A stretch of 6,615 nt of DNA. It comes from Bacillota bacterium. Its GTDB lineage: Bacteria > Bacillota > Clostridia > Acetivibrionales > DTU013. Location: the NCBI GenBank assembly GCA_023435805.1, contig JAEZMC010000257.1:1-6615 (forward strand), read 5' to 3'. The notes under the pieces were generated by a model. The model made no database searches. It saw only the letters and a program-made list of their open reading frames with translations, and was not told the DNA's origin. Positions 1 through 6,493 of the stretch are shown piece after piece (position 1 is the stretch's first letter; every line of letters starts with the position of its first letter). The position numbers and the translations under genes were made by a program.

Positions 1-1194
1 CTCTCCGCTCTCCTCCAGCGCAACAGCCAGGTTGTAAAAGCTCCTGTAGCTCTCCGGCCTGATGCGAACCGCTTCCCTGTAGCCGTCCACAGCCTCGCTC
101 CAGCGGTTCAGCCGGTTGCACACATAAGCCTTGCTGCACCAGGCGGCAAAGTCCTCCGGTTTCAACCGCAAGATTTCTTCAAAAACCTCCAATGCGTCTT
201 CCAGCCTGTTCATTTTCACCAGGAGCCTGCCCAGTTCCTCACGCGCTTCCGTTGCCTCCGGCCGCAGCCTGATACACTTTTTGAACTTTTCCTCGGCCTC
301 CCGCTGTTTTCCGGCTTCATTACTGAGCTTGCCGGAAATAAAATGTGCGCGGTAATTTTCTTCCTTTTCCGCTGTCCCGCCAAGCAGTTCAATCCCTTTT
401 TCCTTGTCGCCCATCCGTACATATGTAAAAGCCAGATTCTCAATTGTCTGTGTATTTGCGGAGTCGGATTCCAGCGCCTTCTCATAATACCTGGCTGCCT
501 TTTCATACTTTTTCTGCATAAAACAGGCATTTCCCACATTATAGAAGATGTCCGACAGCTCCGGCGCTGCTGTTCCGCTTATCAGCTCCAGCGCCTTTTT
601 AAAGCCTTCCTGCGCGTCATCGTACCGTTTCAGCCTGTAGCTGATGCAAGCCGAATTATAATAAAGAATCCAGGAGCTGCCCGCCGTTTTGGACAGCGTA
701 TCGTATATATAAAACGCGGCTGCGGTATTTCCCTCGCTGATCAGCGAATGGGCCTGATTCAGGCATTTCTTAAAATTCTTGTACATTTCCTCGGGAAGGC
801 CCTTCAGCTCCTTCAAGACCTCCTGCACCTGCCTGTCTCTTGCAGGGGGATTGATCCCTTCGGGCGGAAGCGTCGGGTCTTCCGCGTACTGCAGTTCTGC
901 CTGCTCCACAAGTCCCTGGTAGATACCCTGGCTTTTCACTTTACGAATCATTTTGATGTAATCATGCACCAGAAATGCGGACGGCGGTGCGATTCCGAAC
1001 AACACAAAAGCTGCCTGCACATGCTGCTCCGTTTCAACATTGTTGACAAAGCTCAATATTGCGATCACGAGCGAGAAAATCTGTGCGCATGCCGGTATCA
1101 GCATTAAAAGGCTCTTTCTTTTAAACAGGCGGTAAAATGTATATATCATCAAAAGAAGCATTAAAACAATGATAAAGCCATTTATTACCGTCAT
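1..1194 (-). CDS. Membrane-anchored TPR-repeat protein (C-terminus off the left edge)
   Basis: An uninterrupted reading frame of 398 codons runs from an ATG at 1194 to base 1 without a stop, so the C-terminus is missing. The N-terminus has two clear hydrophobic segments (about residues 5-24 and 29-50) and a weaker one (about 60-76). A charged linker (about 77-140) leads into tandem tetratricopeptide repeats from about residue 145. The clearest repeats are near 176-207, 214-246, 281-312, 316-346 and 349-380, with another starting near 383. They show the usual pattern of paired helices ending in A-L-x-x-x-P-like turns (for example ILRLKPED and VRIRPESY). TPRs are protein-protein interaction scaffolds, so I infer a membrane-tethered adaptor; no catalytic motif is visible. 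The start is set by AAGGAGG at 1201-1207, six bases upstream, which overlaps the ftsK stop codon. It is 11 nt downstream of ftsK and probably cotranscribed. No specific family is recognised. Confidence 0.88.
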   Translation of the reverse strand, partial: MTVINGFIIVLMLLLMIYTFYRLFKRKSLLMLIPACAQIFSLVIAILSFVNNVETEQHVQAAFVLFGIAPPSAFLVHDYIKMIRKVKSQGIYQGLVEQAELQYAEDPTLPPEGINPPARDRQVQEVLKELKGLPEEMYKNFKKCLNQAHSLISEGNTAAAFYIYDTLSKTAGSSWILYYNSACISYRLKRYDDAQEGFKKALELISGTAAPELSDIFYNVGNACFMQKKYEKAARYYEKALESDSANTQTIENLAFTYVRMGDKEKGIELLGGTAEKEENYRAHFISGKLSNEAGKQREAEEKFKKCIRLRPEATEAREELGRLLVKMNRLEDALEVFEEILRLKPEDFAAWCSKAYVCNRLNRWSEAVDGYREAVRIRPESYRSFYNLAVALEESGE

Positions 1195-1200
1195 GACGCT

Positions 1201-1207
1201 CCTCCTT
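1201..1207 (-). promoter_or_regulatory. Ribosome binding site of the TPR gene, overlapping the ftsK stop
   Basis: On the minus strand AAGGAGG lies six bases before the ATG at 1194. Its first two bases (1206-1207) are part of the ftsK TAA stop codon at 1206-1208. A ribosome finishing ftsK therefore covers this site, which suggests translational coupling and supports this ATG as the start. Confidence 0.85.
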
Positions 1208-3635
1208 ACTCACGGTCAGCCATCTGCATTTCCTGCCACTGCTGCCTCGAAATGAGTATCTGTCTCGGTTTGCTGCCTTCAAAGCCGCCAACGATTCCCC
1301 TGGCCTCCATCTGGTCTACAATTCTTGCCGCTCTGGCATAACCCACCTTGAATTTGCGCTGTATCAGCGAAACAGAAGCCTGTCCTGCCTCCACCACCAG
1401 CTCGATCGCTCTCGGAAGCAGCTCGTCATTGTCCCCGCTGTCCTTGTCAAAGGAACTGTCTTCATTATTTATTTCCTCAATAATATGGTCGTCATATAAT
1501 GCACTGCCCTGCGCCTTTACATATTCTACCACTCTCTCGACTTCCGCATCAGTTATGTTTGCCCCCTGCGCTCTTACCGGCTTTGATTTGCCTACCGGGT
1601 GAAGCAGCATATCTCCCCTGCCGAGCAGCTTTTCCGCGCCGGCCATGTCAAGTATGGTTCTGGAGTCAATCTGTGATGAAACAGCAAAAGAAATCCTTGA
1701 AGGAATATTCGCCTTGATCACGCCGGTAATGACATCGACAGATGGCCTCTGCGTGGCGATAACAAGATGCATGCCGGCGGCTCTTGCCATCTGGGCAAGC
1801 CTGCATATGGCGTCTTCTACGTCGTTGGGCGCCACCATCATCAAATCCGCCAGCTCGTCGATTATGATGACGATTTGCGGCAGCGTCGGCTGTTCACCGG
1901 TTCTTTTCATCAGTTCGTTATAGCCCTTGATATCTCTGACCGCCTTGTCCGCAAATAGCTTGTACCGGTTGACCATTTCCTGCACAGCCCAGTTCAGAGC
2001 GCCCGCAGCCTTTTTAGGTTCCGTCACGACAGGTATCAGCAGATGCGGAATGCCGTTGTAAACGCCGAGCTCCACTACCTTGGGATCGATCATCAGCAGC
2101 TTGACTTCCTCCGGGGTTGCCTTGTAAAGCAGACTTACAATCAGGCTGTTGATGCAAACGCTCTTGCCGGAACCTGTGGCACCAGCAATCAGAAGGTGGG
2201 GCATTTTTGCGATATCAACTATGATGGTTTCCCCGGAAACATCCTTCCCGACCGCAAATGCAACCTTGGAGGGCTGCTGCACGAATTCCTGCGATTCGAT
2301 CACATCCCTGATCAGCACCATATTGACCTCTTTATTCGGCACCTCGATCCCGATCGCCGCTTTTCCGGGTATGGGCGCTTCGATTCGGATACCGGGAGCA
2401 GCCAGATTCAGCGCAATGTCATCGGACAGGTTTACAATCCTGCTGACCTTGACACCGGCGCTCGGCTGGAGCTCATATCTTGTAACGGTAGGTCCTCTTG
2501 TAACATTGATCACCTTTGCGGACACACCGAAGCTGCTTAGCGTATCCTCGAGCTTTCTGGCGCCTTCCAGCACCTGGCTGCGGTAGTTCTTCGAATTGCC
2601 GCCGGCCTCCGTATCCTCTTTCAGCAGGTCATACGGCGGATAAACATACTGGGGGTGCACACCGTTTTTTGCAGCAGAATCAACTGGATGAACCGTCTGC
2701 GCACCGTCCGCATTTGTTTGAATAAAAGGTCTCTCCATAACAGGCGCCGGCTTGGCCCGCTTCTTTTTCAAATCACCGATCACGAGTTCCAGCGGCTCAT
2801 CCAGAGCTGATGTTTCAGGCAGCTCCTCCCCGGCGGCATGCACTGCCTCCTGCTCGGGCAATGGCTCCTTATTCTTTCTGCCTGTCTTTTCCTTCAAATC
2901 CCTCGTGGTTTTTTCTATCTTAAAATCGATTACCTTCGGCCTTTTATCGAACTGCAGCGACATGCCGTTTTCATCGTCAACAACATATGGCTCCAATTCC
3001 ATATCTTCCGTTTCGGCAGCCGTTTTCTTTTTTAATTTTTCCTTTCCGTCGCCGGGTGCAAAAAGCCTTCTGATGTTTTTCAGAAATCCGGTAATAGATG
3101 AGTTCGTCAACAGTATAATGTTCACCAGCGACAGAGCTGTCAGAATGATAATGGTCCCAAGTGCACGGAAGGTCACCAGGAACGGCAGACTGATCAGCCC
3201 GCCCAGTACCCCTCCTCCCGAGAGCGCCACACCGTCATTATAGAATTGCCCCAAAGCACCGAGAGGCTTAAGTCCATTGTAATCCTCCGGTCTGTAATGC
3301 CCGGTCTGTATCAGTGCCGAAACCAGCAGAAACAGAAAGAAGCCGTACAGCGGCTTGTTTTTCATATCCATTTCAATAGGCCCGAAGATCAGAACAGCGG
3401 CAAATACTATGATGACAGGCGGTATCAGAAAAGACGGCAGACCGAGCAGTCCAAGTGAAACCTCACGTAAAAATGTGCCGAACATTCCAATCGAGTCTTT
3501 TACATAGAAGCTCAGCAGCATCAGAATACCCAGCGCAAGCACCAGGATTCCCTGTATTTCCTGAAGATGGATGCTTCTGCTTTTTTTCTTGAGCTTCACA
3601 TTTTGTTTTTTCTTTTGTGTCTTTTTCCCTTTCAA
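1206..3635 (-). CDS. ftsK: FtsK/SpoIIIE-type DNA translocase
   Basis: This is a complete 809-residue, septum-associated DNA motor of the FtsK/SpoIIIE family. The family uses ATP to pump double-stranded chromosome DNA through the closing division or sporulation septum. The N-terminus is strongly basic and is followed by about four membrane segments (roughly 28-46, 68-88, 97-112 and 139-178, the last stretch probably two passes). A charged linker (about 190-335) precedes the motor. The motor shows Walker A GATGSGKS at 485-492, Walker B IVIIIDELAD with D593/E594, and the family motif IATQRPSVDVITG near 626-638. The C-terminal winged-helix gamma domain (about 741-795, with RAARIVDQMEARGIVG) is the part that reads oriented DNA sequences in this family. 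Length is typical of Firmicute SpoIIIE/FtsK proteins. The start is a TTG: GGGGGTG lies five bases upstream, a TGA closes the frame further up with no ATG between, and the next methionine (residue 39) lies inside the first membrane segment. Whether it acts in vegetative division, sporulation or both cannot be read from sequence. Confidence 0.97.
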   Translation of the reverse strand: MKGKKTQKKKQNVKLKKKSRSIHLQEIQGILVLALGILMLLSFYVKDSIGMFGTFLREVSLGLLGLPSFLIPPVIIVFAAVLIFGPIEMDMKNKPLYGFFLFLLVSALIQTGHYRPEDYNGLKPLGALGQFYNDGVALSGGGVLGGLISLPFLVTFRALGTIIILTALSLVNIILLTNSSITGFLKNIRRLFAPGDGKEKLKKKTAAETEDMELEPYVVDDENGMSLQFDKRPKVIDFKIEKTTRDLKEKTGRKNKEPLPEQEAVHAAGEELPETSALDEPLELVIGDLKKKRAKPAPVMERPFIQTNADGAQTVHPVDSAAKNGVHPQYVYPPYDLLKEDTEAGGNSKNYRSQVLEGARKLEDTLSSFGVSAKVINVTRGPTVTRYELQPSAGVKVSRIVNLSDDIALNLAAPGIRIEAPIPGKAAIGIEVPNKEVNMVLIRDVIESQEFVQQPSKVAFAVGKDVSGETIIVDIAKMPHLLIAGATGSGKSVCINSLIVSLLYKATPEEVKLLMIDPKVVELGVYNGIPHLLIPVVTEPKKAAGALNWAVQEMVNRYKLFADKAVRDIKGYNELMKRTGEQPTLPQIVIIIDELADLMMVAPNDVEDAICRLAQMARAAGMHLVIATQRPSVDVITGVIKANIPSRISFAVSSQIDSRTILDMAGAEKLLGRGDMLLHPVGKSKPVRAQGANITDAEVERVVEYVKAQGSALYDDHIIEEINNEDSSFDKDSGDNDELLPRAIELVVEAGQASVSLIQRKFKVGYARAARIVDQMEARGIVGGFEGSKPRQILISRQQWQEMQMADRE

Positions 3636-3640
3636 GTTTT

Positions 3641-3647
3641 CACCCCC
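3641..3647 (-). promoter_or_regulatory. Ribosome binding site deciding the TTG start of ftsK
   Basis: On the minus strand GGGGGTG, one mismatch from GGAGGTG, stands five bases before the TTG at 3633-3635. No in-frame ATG exists between the upstream in-frame TGA and this TTG. An imperfect site plus a TTG start suggests modest translation of the translocase. Confidence 0.6.
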
Positions 3648-3822
3648 GGATATTCCTTGCAGCCAAGCGTTTCAGCTTTACGCTTCCCGATCGCAGACCC
3701 TGTCAGGTATGCACCGGCCTTTTAAAAATGAAGACCCCCGCCAGCGGATACGATGCGAACACACAGGCAGCATTTTCAAAAGCTGCTCTCAGTCCCTTGT
3801 TTTTCCGAAATGTACCGTAACC

Positions 3823-3851
3823 ACTATACCATATTTTCTCAACGTTTTCCA
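3823..3851 (-). promoter_or_regulatory. Sigma-A-like promoter for ftsK with extended -10
   Basis: Read on the minus strand, TGGAAA (3846-3851, four of six matches to TTGACA) is followed by exactly 17 bases and then TATAGT (3823-3828, five of six matches to TATAAT). A TG one base upstream of the -10 gives an extended -10 element (TGGTATAGT). A start of transcription near 3816 is predicted, giving an untranslated leader of about 180 nt before the TTG. This is a motif match only. Confidence 0.6.
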
Positions 3852-3929
3852 TAGTTTTTTGGACCTGCAACCGCCTGTGCCGCTTGTCTTTTAAATCCTC
3901 CGCAGCTTTGCCGGCATACGGATCAGCAG

Positions 3930-4048
3930 ACAAAAAAGTCTAAATATCTATGCGCAATTTACCAAAATTTTAATATTGAAGAAGGATTTTATACTTTAAT
4001 GTCAAATATTTTATTAATACGGAAAATTTAATATCTATCGAAAGAGGG
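3930..4048 (+). promoter_or_regulatory. AT-rich upstream region and ribosome binding site of the chemoreceptor gene
   Basis: AAAGAGGG at 4041-4048 lies six bases before the ATG at 4055 and is a good Shine-Dalgarno sequence. Upstream the DNA is very AT-rich, as expected of a promoter. The best -10 candidate is TATACT at 3990-3995, but the matching -35 at 16-17 bases is poor (three of six at best). I found no convincing sigma-28-type (TAAA ... CCGATAT) match, although that sigma factor often drives chemoreceptor genes. The region is assigned; the exact promoter is not. Confidence 0.45.
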
Positions 4049-4054
4049 TACTAT

Positions 4055-6190
4055 ATGAAAATGTTAACAAGGCTGTTACGTTTCCTCTCCCCAGTTTTGG
4101 AAAGGGTTATCAGGCTATCTAAACCTGTGACGTCCTTCCTTTCAAATGCCAAGAGCATAAAAACCAAGCTTGTATTGGCTTTCTTAGTACCTATTCTTCT
4201 CATTGTATTCCAGGGTATCATAGCCTATTCCAATACATCCGGTACGGCAACAATGCTTGCATCAAAGTCCTCCATTACCGCCATGGAAAGCAGCGGCAAA
4301 TATCTGGAGGTCGTTTTGCAAACAGTTGAAAATCTGGGTGGTCAAATATTTGCAGACAGCGATATTCAAGATTATCTGTCAGAGAACTATGATAAGGAAG
4401 ATATTATTGCAAAACGGGACCTGAGCAGGAAGGTGGAAAACAGACTGATGTCCATTACCACATTCAGTCCGGATGTCGGAGGGCTCTTGTTGATTGCCGA
4501 CAAAGAGTCCACAGCGTCACTTTCTACCTCGATAGCGACATCTGTTAAATTATCGCAGCTGAAAGACAGTGCCGCCATGCAGAAGCTTCAGGGAGACTCC
4601 GGCGGTATGGGATGGTTCGGCATCCATGAAGAATTGGATACATTGAACAGCAGCTCACCGGACAATTACGGACTTTCTCTGCTCAGAATCATCCGCAGTA
4701 CCTCTACAATGGAAAATATAGGACTGCTTGTAATCGACATAAAACCGAAAGTGATCACTTCTCTGATGGAAAGCATCAACCTCGCGGACAAGCAGCAGAT
4801 TCATCTGGTAAGCCCGGACGGACGAGTGATTACAAACGGAGCTGATGCCGGCAAATCCAGCAATCTTACAAAACAAAAATTTTACACCGATATTGCAGCC
4901 GGAGAGAATACGAAGGGTTCCGGCAAGATCACCTATGAAGGCACCAAATACCTCATGACCTTTTACAAAATTGGCACCACCGGCTATACGCTTTTAGGGT
5001 TCATCCCCGAGAAGGAGCTCAGCTCCGCCGCACGTCAGGTCATTTTGATTACCGTAATAATGATCGTACTTGCAGCGCTCATCGCATTCGGCACGGGGAT
5101 ATTCATGGCAAACAGCATGAGCAGGACCATTTCCCGCATTATTAATGCTTCCGGACGCGCTGCTTCCGGCGACCTTTCCGTATCCTTCGATTCCAGGAGG
5201 CGCGATGAGCTGGGGACGCTCACGCGGAGTATCAACTCCATGATCGCCAGCATGCGAAGCCTGATCGAGCAAACAATCGGCGTTTCCGGGAAAGTCTCCA
5301 GTTCCGCTCTCACCGTTTCCTCCACCTCCCTACAGGTGTCGTCGGTATCTCAGGATATATCAAGGGCTATACAGGAAATATCACAGGGAGCCTCCGCACA
5401 GGCGGCGGATGCGGAACAGGGTGTAGAAAAAATCAGCGCCCTTGCTATAAAAATCAACGATGTCACCGAAAACGCCAGATCCATCGACAGTCTGACAAAA
5501 GACACGATGGAAATGACCCAGACCGGCCTGGCCTCAGTGGAAGACCTCGACGTCAAAGCGCTCCGCACGACGGAAATCTCCAAAGAAATCATGGAGGATA
5601 TTCAGCAGCTGGACGTACACTCCAAATCCATCGGCAAAATCGTCAAGGTCATCAGCAGTATAGCGGACCAAACCAATCTGCTTGCACTCAATGCAGCCAT
5701 TGAAGCGGCAAGAGCCGGTGAAATGGGAAAAGGCTTCGCAGTTGTTGCGGACGAGGTAAGAAAGCTGGCCGAGCAGTCTATGAGCGCAACACGTGAGATC
5801 GCGGCAATCATCAAGAGTACGCAGGACCAAACGGCACGGGCGGTTGAAAAGGCCGCGACTACGGAAGCCATACTCAAATCTCAGAATGACGCTGTTATGA
5901 ATACCACCGGCGTATTTAAGAGTATTATGCACTCAATGGAAACGCTTTCTGAACAGGTGAAGCAGATCATGACCAGAATAACGGAGATGGAAGAAAACAA
6001 GGAACAGGCTATCAATTCCATACAGAACATCTCTGCCGTATCGGAGGAAACCGCCGCTTCCTCGGAAGAGGTTACCGCTTCGACGCAGGAGCAGCTTGCC
6101 AGTATTGAAGAGCTGGCAAGACATGCGGACGAGCTTGAAAACTCCGCAAAGGAATTGCAGCAATCCATATCCAGATTCAAGCTGGAGTAA
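4055..6190 (+). CDS. Transmembrane methyl-accepting chemotaxis protein
   Basis: This is a complete 711-residue chemoreceptor, which senses an extracellular signal and controls the CheA kinase. The first ~37 residues form a basic, partly amphipathic cytosolic stretch. Membrane segment 1 follows (about 38-57), then an extracellular sensor of about 270 residues (58-326) that resembles a double Cache domain, with VSPDGRVITN in its membrane-proximal half. Membrane segment 2 (about 328-350), a HAMP domain (about 351-403) and a long signalling coiled coil complete it. The hairpin tip is highly conserved: IADQTNLLALNAAIEAARAG at 536-555, then FAVVADEVRKLAEQS to 575. Arms of about 150 residues fit the long (44H-like) Firmicute class. 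Likely methylation pairs are E664/E665, E671/E672 and E679/Q680, in the AA/AS-x-x-EE-x-x-AS pattern. It ends SRFKLE and lacks a CheR-binding pentapeptide. It has its own leader and terminator, and no che genes are adjacent. The ligand is unknown. Confidence 0.97.
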   Translation: MKMLTRLLRFLSPVLERVIRLSKPVTSFLSNAKSIKTKLVLAFLVPILLIVFQGIIAYSNTSGTATMLASKSSITAMESSGKYLEVVLQTVENLGGQIFADSDIQDYLSENYDKEDIIAKRDLSRKVENRLMSITTFSPDVGGLLLIADKESTASLSTSIATSVKLSQLKDSAAMQKLQGDSGGMGWFGIHEELDTLNSSSPDNYGLSLLRIIRSTSTMENIGLLVIDIKPKVITSLMESINLADKQQIHLVSPDGRVITNGADAGKSSNLTKQKFYTDIAAGENTKGSGKITYEGTKYLMTFYKIGTTGYTLLGFIPEKELSSAARQVILITVIMIVLAALIAFGTGIFMANSMSRTISRIINASGRAASGDLSVSFDSRRRDELGTLTRSINSMIASMRSLIEQTIGVSGKVSSSALTVSSTSLQVSSVSQDISRAIQEISQGASAQAADAEQGVEKISALAIKINDVTENARSIDSLTKDTMEMTQTGLASVEDLDVKALRTTEISKEIMEDIQQLDVHSKSIGKIVKVISSIADQTNLLALNAAIEAARAGEMGKGFAVVADEVRKLAEQSMSATREIAAIIKSTQDQTARAVEKAATTEAILKSQNDAVMNTTGVFKSIMHSMETLSEQVKQIMTRITEMEENKEQAINSIQNISAVSEETAASSEEVTASTQEQLASIEELARHADELENSAKELQQSISRFKLE

Positions 6191-6203
6191 ATGTTACACA
6201 TCC

Positions 6204-6253
6204 AAGGGATGCGTTTTGTGCCGCAGTCCGCGCACGAAATGCATCCCTTTTTA
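6204..6253 (+). terminator. Rho-independent terminator of the chemoreceptor gene
   Basis: An 18-bp stem pairs 6204-6221 with 6232-6249, starting AAGGGATGC and closing GCATCCCTT, with two G-U pairs and a 10-base loop. It is followed on the plus strand by a T-run (TTTTTATT). It begins 13 bases after the chemoreceptor stop. On the minus strand the same stem is followed by TTGGATG rather than a T-run, so it is probably a poor terminator for the converging ylzJ transcript. Confidence 0.9.
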
Positions 6254-6259
6254 TTGCCT

Positions 6260-6493
6260 TTATTTCTTCAGCATATGCAGTTCACTTTCTTCCACAGTAT
6301 TTCCAGGTTGAAATGCCGAATCCAGAAAAGAACGAGGACAAGTACTGAGCAATTTTTCAAGGATGTACCTGTCCCCTGTTTTTGCAACGATGACCCTCTC
6401 GCCTCTGAAATCTGCTTCAAGATAGGCCGTTTCTTCGGTACCTTCCGCATGCTGAAAAACAATCTCCGCCGGCACGACTGAATACAGAATCAC
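6260..6493 (-). CDS. ylzJ: YlzJ-like small protein
   Basis: This complete 77-residue protein is recognised as YlzJ-like from its N-terminal MILYSVVPAEIVF, from LLSTCPRSFLD and from the FQPG near the end, the conserved landmarks of this small Firmicute family. Its molecular role is not established. The family is typically encoded between tepA and ftsK/spoIIIE, and that neighbourhood is present here apart from the intruding chemoreceptor gene. The start is a GTG whose last two bases are the first two of the upstream gene's TGA, so the genes overlap by four bases (GTGA). GGAGGTGA at 6500-6507 supports the start. There is no signal peptide or membrane segment, so it is probably cytosolic. Confidence 0.85.
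   Translation of the reverse strand: MILYSVVPAEIVFQHAEGTEETAYLEADFRGERVIVAKTGDRYILEKLLSTCPRSFLDSAFQPGNTVEESELHMLKK

Larger units (their letters stand above)
3636..4054. other. Divergent intergenic region between ftsK and the chemoreceptor gene
   Basis: This stretch of 419 bases has no gene I can support. The left part (3636-3816) would be the ftsK leader. It contains two small inverted repeats: AAGCGT/ACGCTT at 3665-3670 and 3680-3685, and GCAGC/GCTGC at 3767-3771 and 3782-3786. Neither is followed by a T-run, so neither looks like a terminator. The centre (about 3823-3851) holds the ftsK promoter. From about 3930 to 4054 the sequence becomes sharply AT-rich and leads into the chemoreceptor ribosome binding site. 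I saw no riboswitch that I recognise; a c-di-GMP (GEMM) core was looked for and not found. Confidence 0.7.

Noticed and set aside
216..539. A 107-codon minus-strand open frame
   Set aside because: It is an alternative frame of the TPR gene, and its product has no TPR pattern. The TPR frame is unbroken through the same bases, so this is not a frameshift.
343..1107. A 254-codon plus-strand open frame
   Set aside because: It lies entirely antisense to the TPR gene, whose frame gives a coherent repeat protein with a strong ribosome binding site. The product is Cys- and Arg-rich with no domain.
2043..2586. Plus-strand open frames of 145-165 codons inside ftsK
   Set aside because: They are antisense shadows of the conserved translocase motor region, with no family resemblance.
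3723..3751. TAAA ... GCGGATAC as a sigma-28-type promoter for the chemoreceptor
   Set aside because: The spacing (17) and the -10 match are poor, and it lies about 300 bases from the start codon.
3678..3773. A 31-codon minus-strand upstream open frame (ATG at 3773) in the ftsK leader
   Set aside because: No Shine-Dalgarno sequence precedes it, and the arginine-rich product shows no leader-peptide pattern. A regulatory role cannot be supported.
3703..3933. A 76-codon minus-strand open frame in the ftsK leader region
   Set aside because: It begins with TTG, has no ribosome binding site, resembles no family I know, and the best ftsK promoter lies inside it.
3928..3941. AGAC/GTCT inverted repeat around an A-run, as a possible terminator
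   Set aside because: The stem is only four bases and has no following T-run on either strand.
5010..5017. GAGAAGGA, close to the SpoIIIE recognition sequence GAGAAGGG known from Bacillus
   Set aside because: The last base differs, it is a single occurrence inside a coding sequence, and orientation bias cannot be judged from one window.
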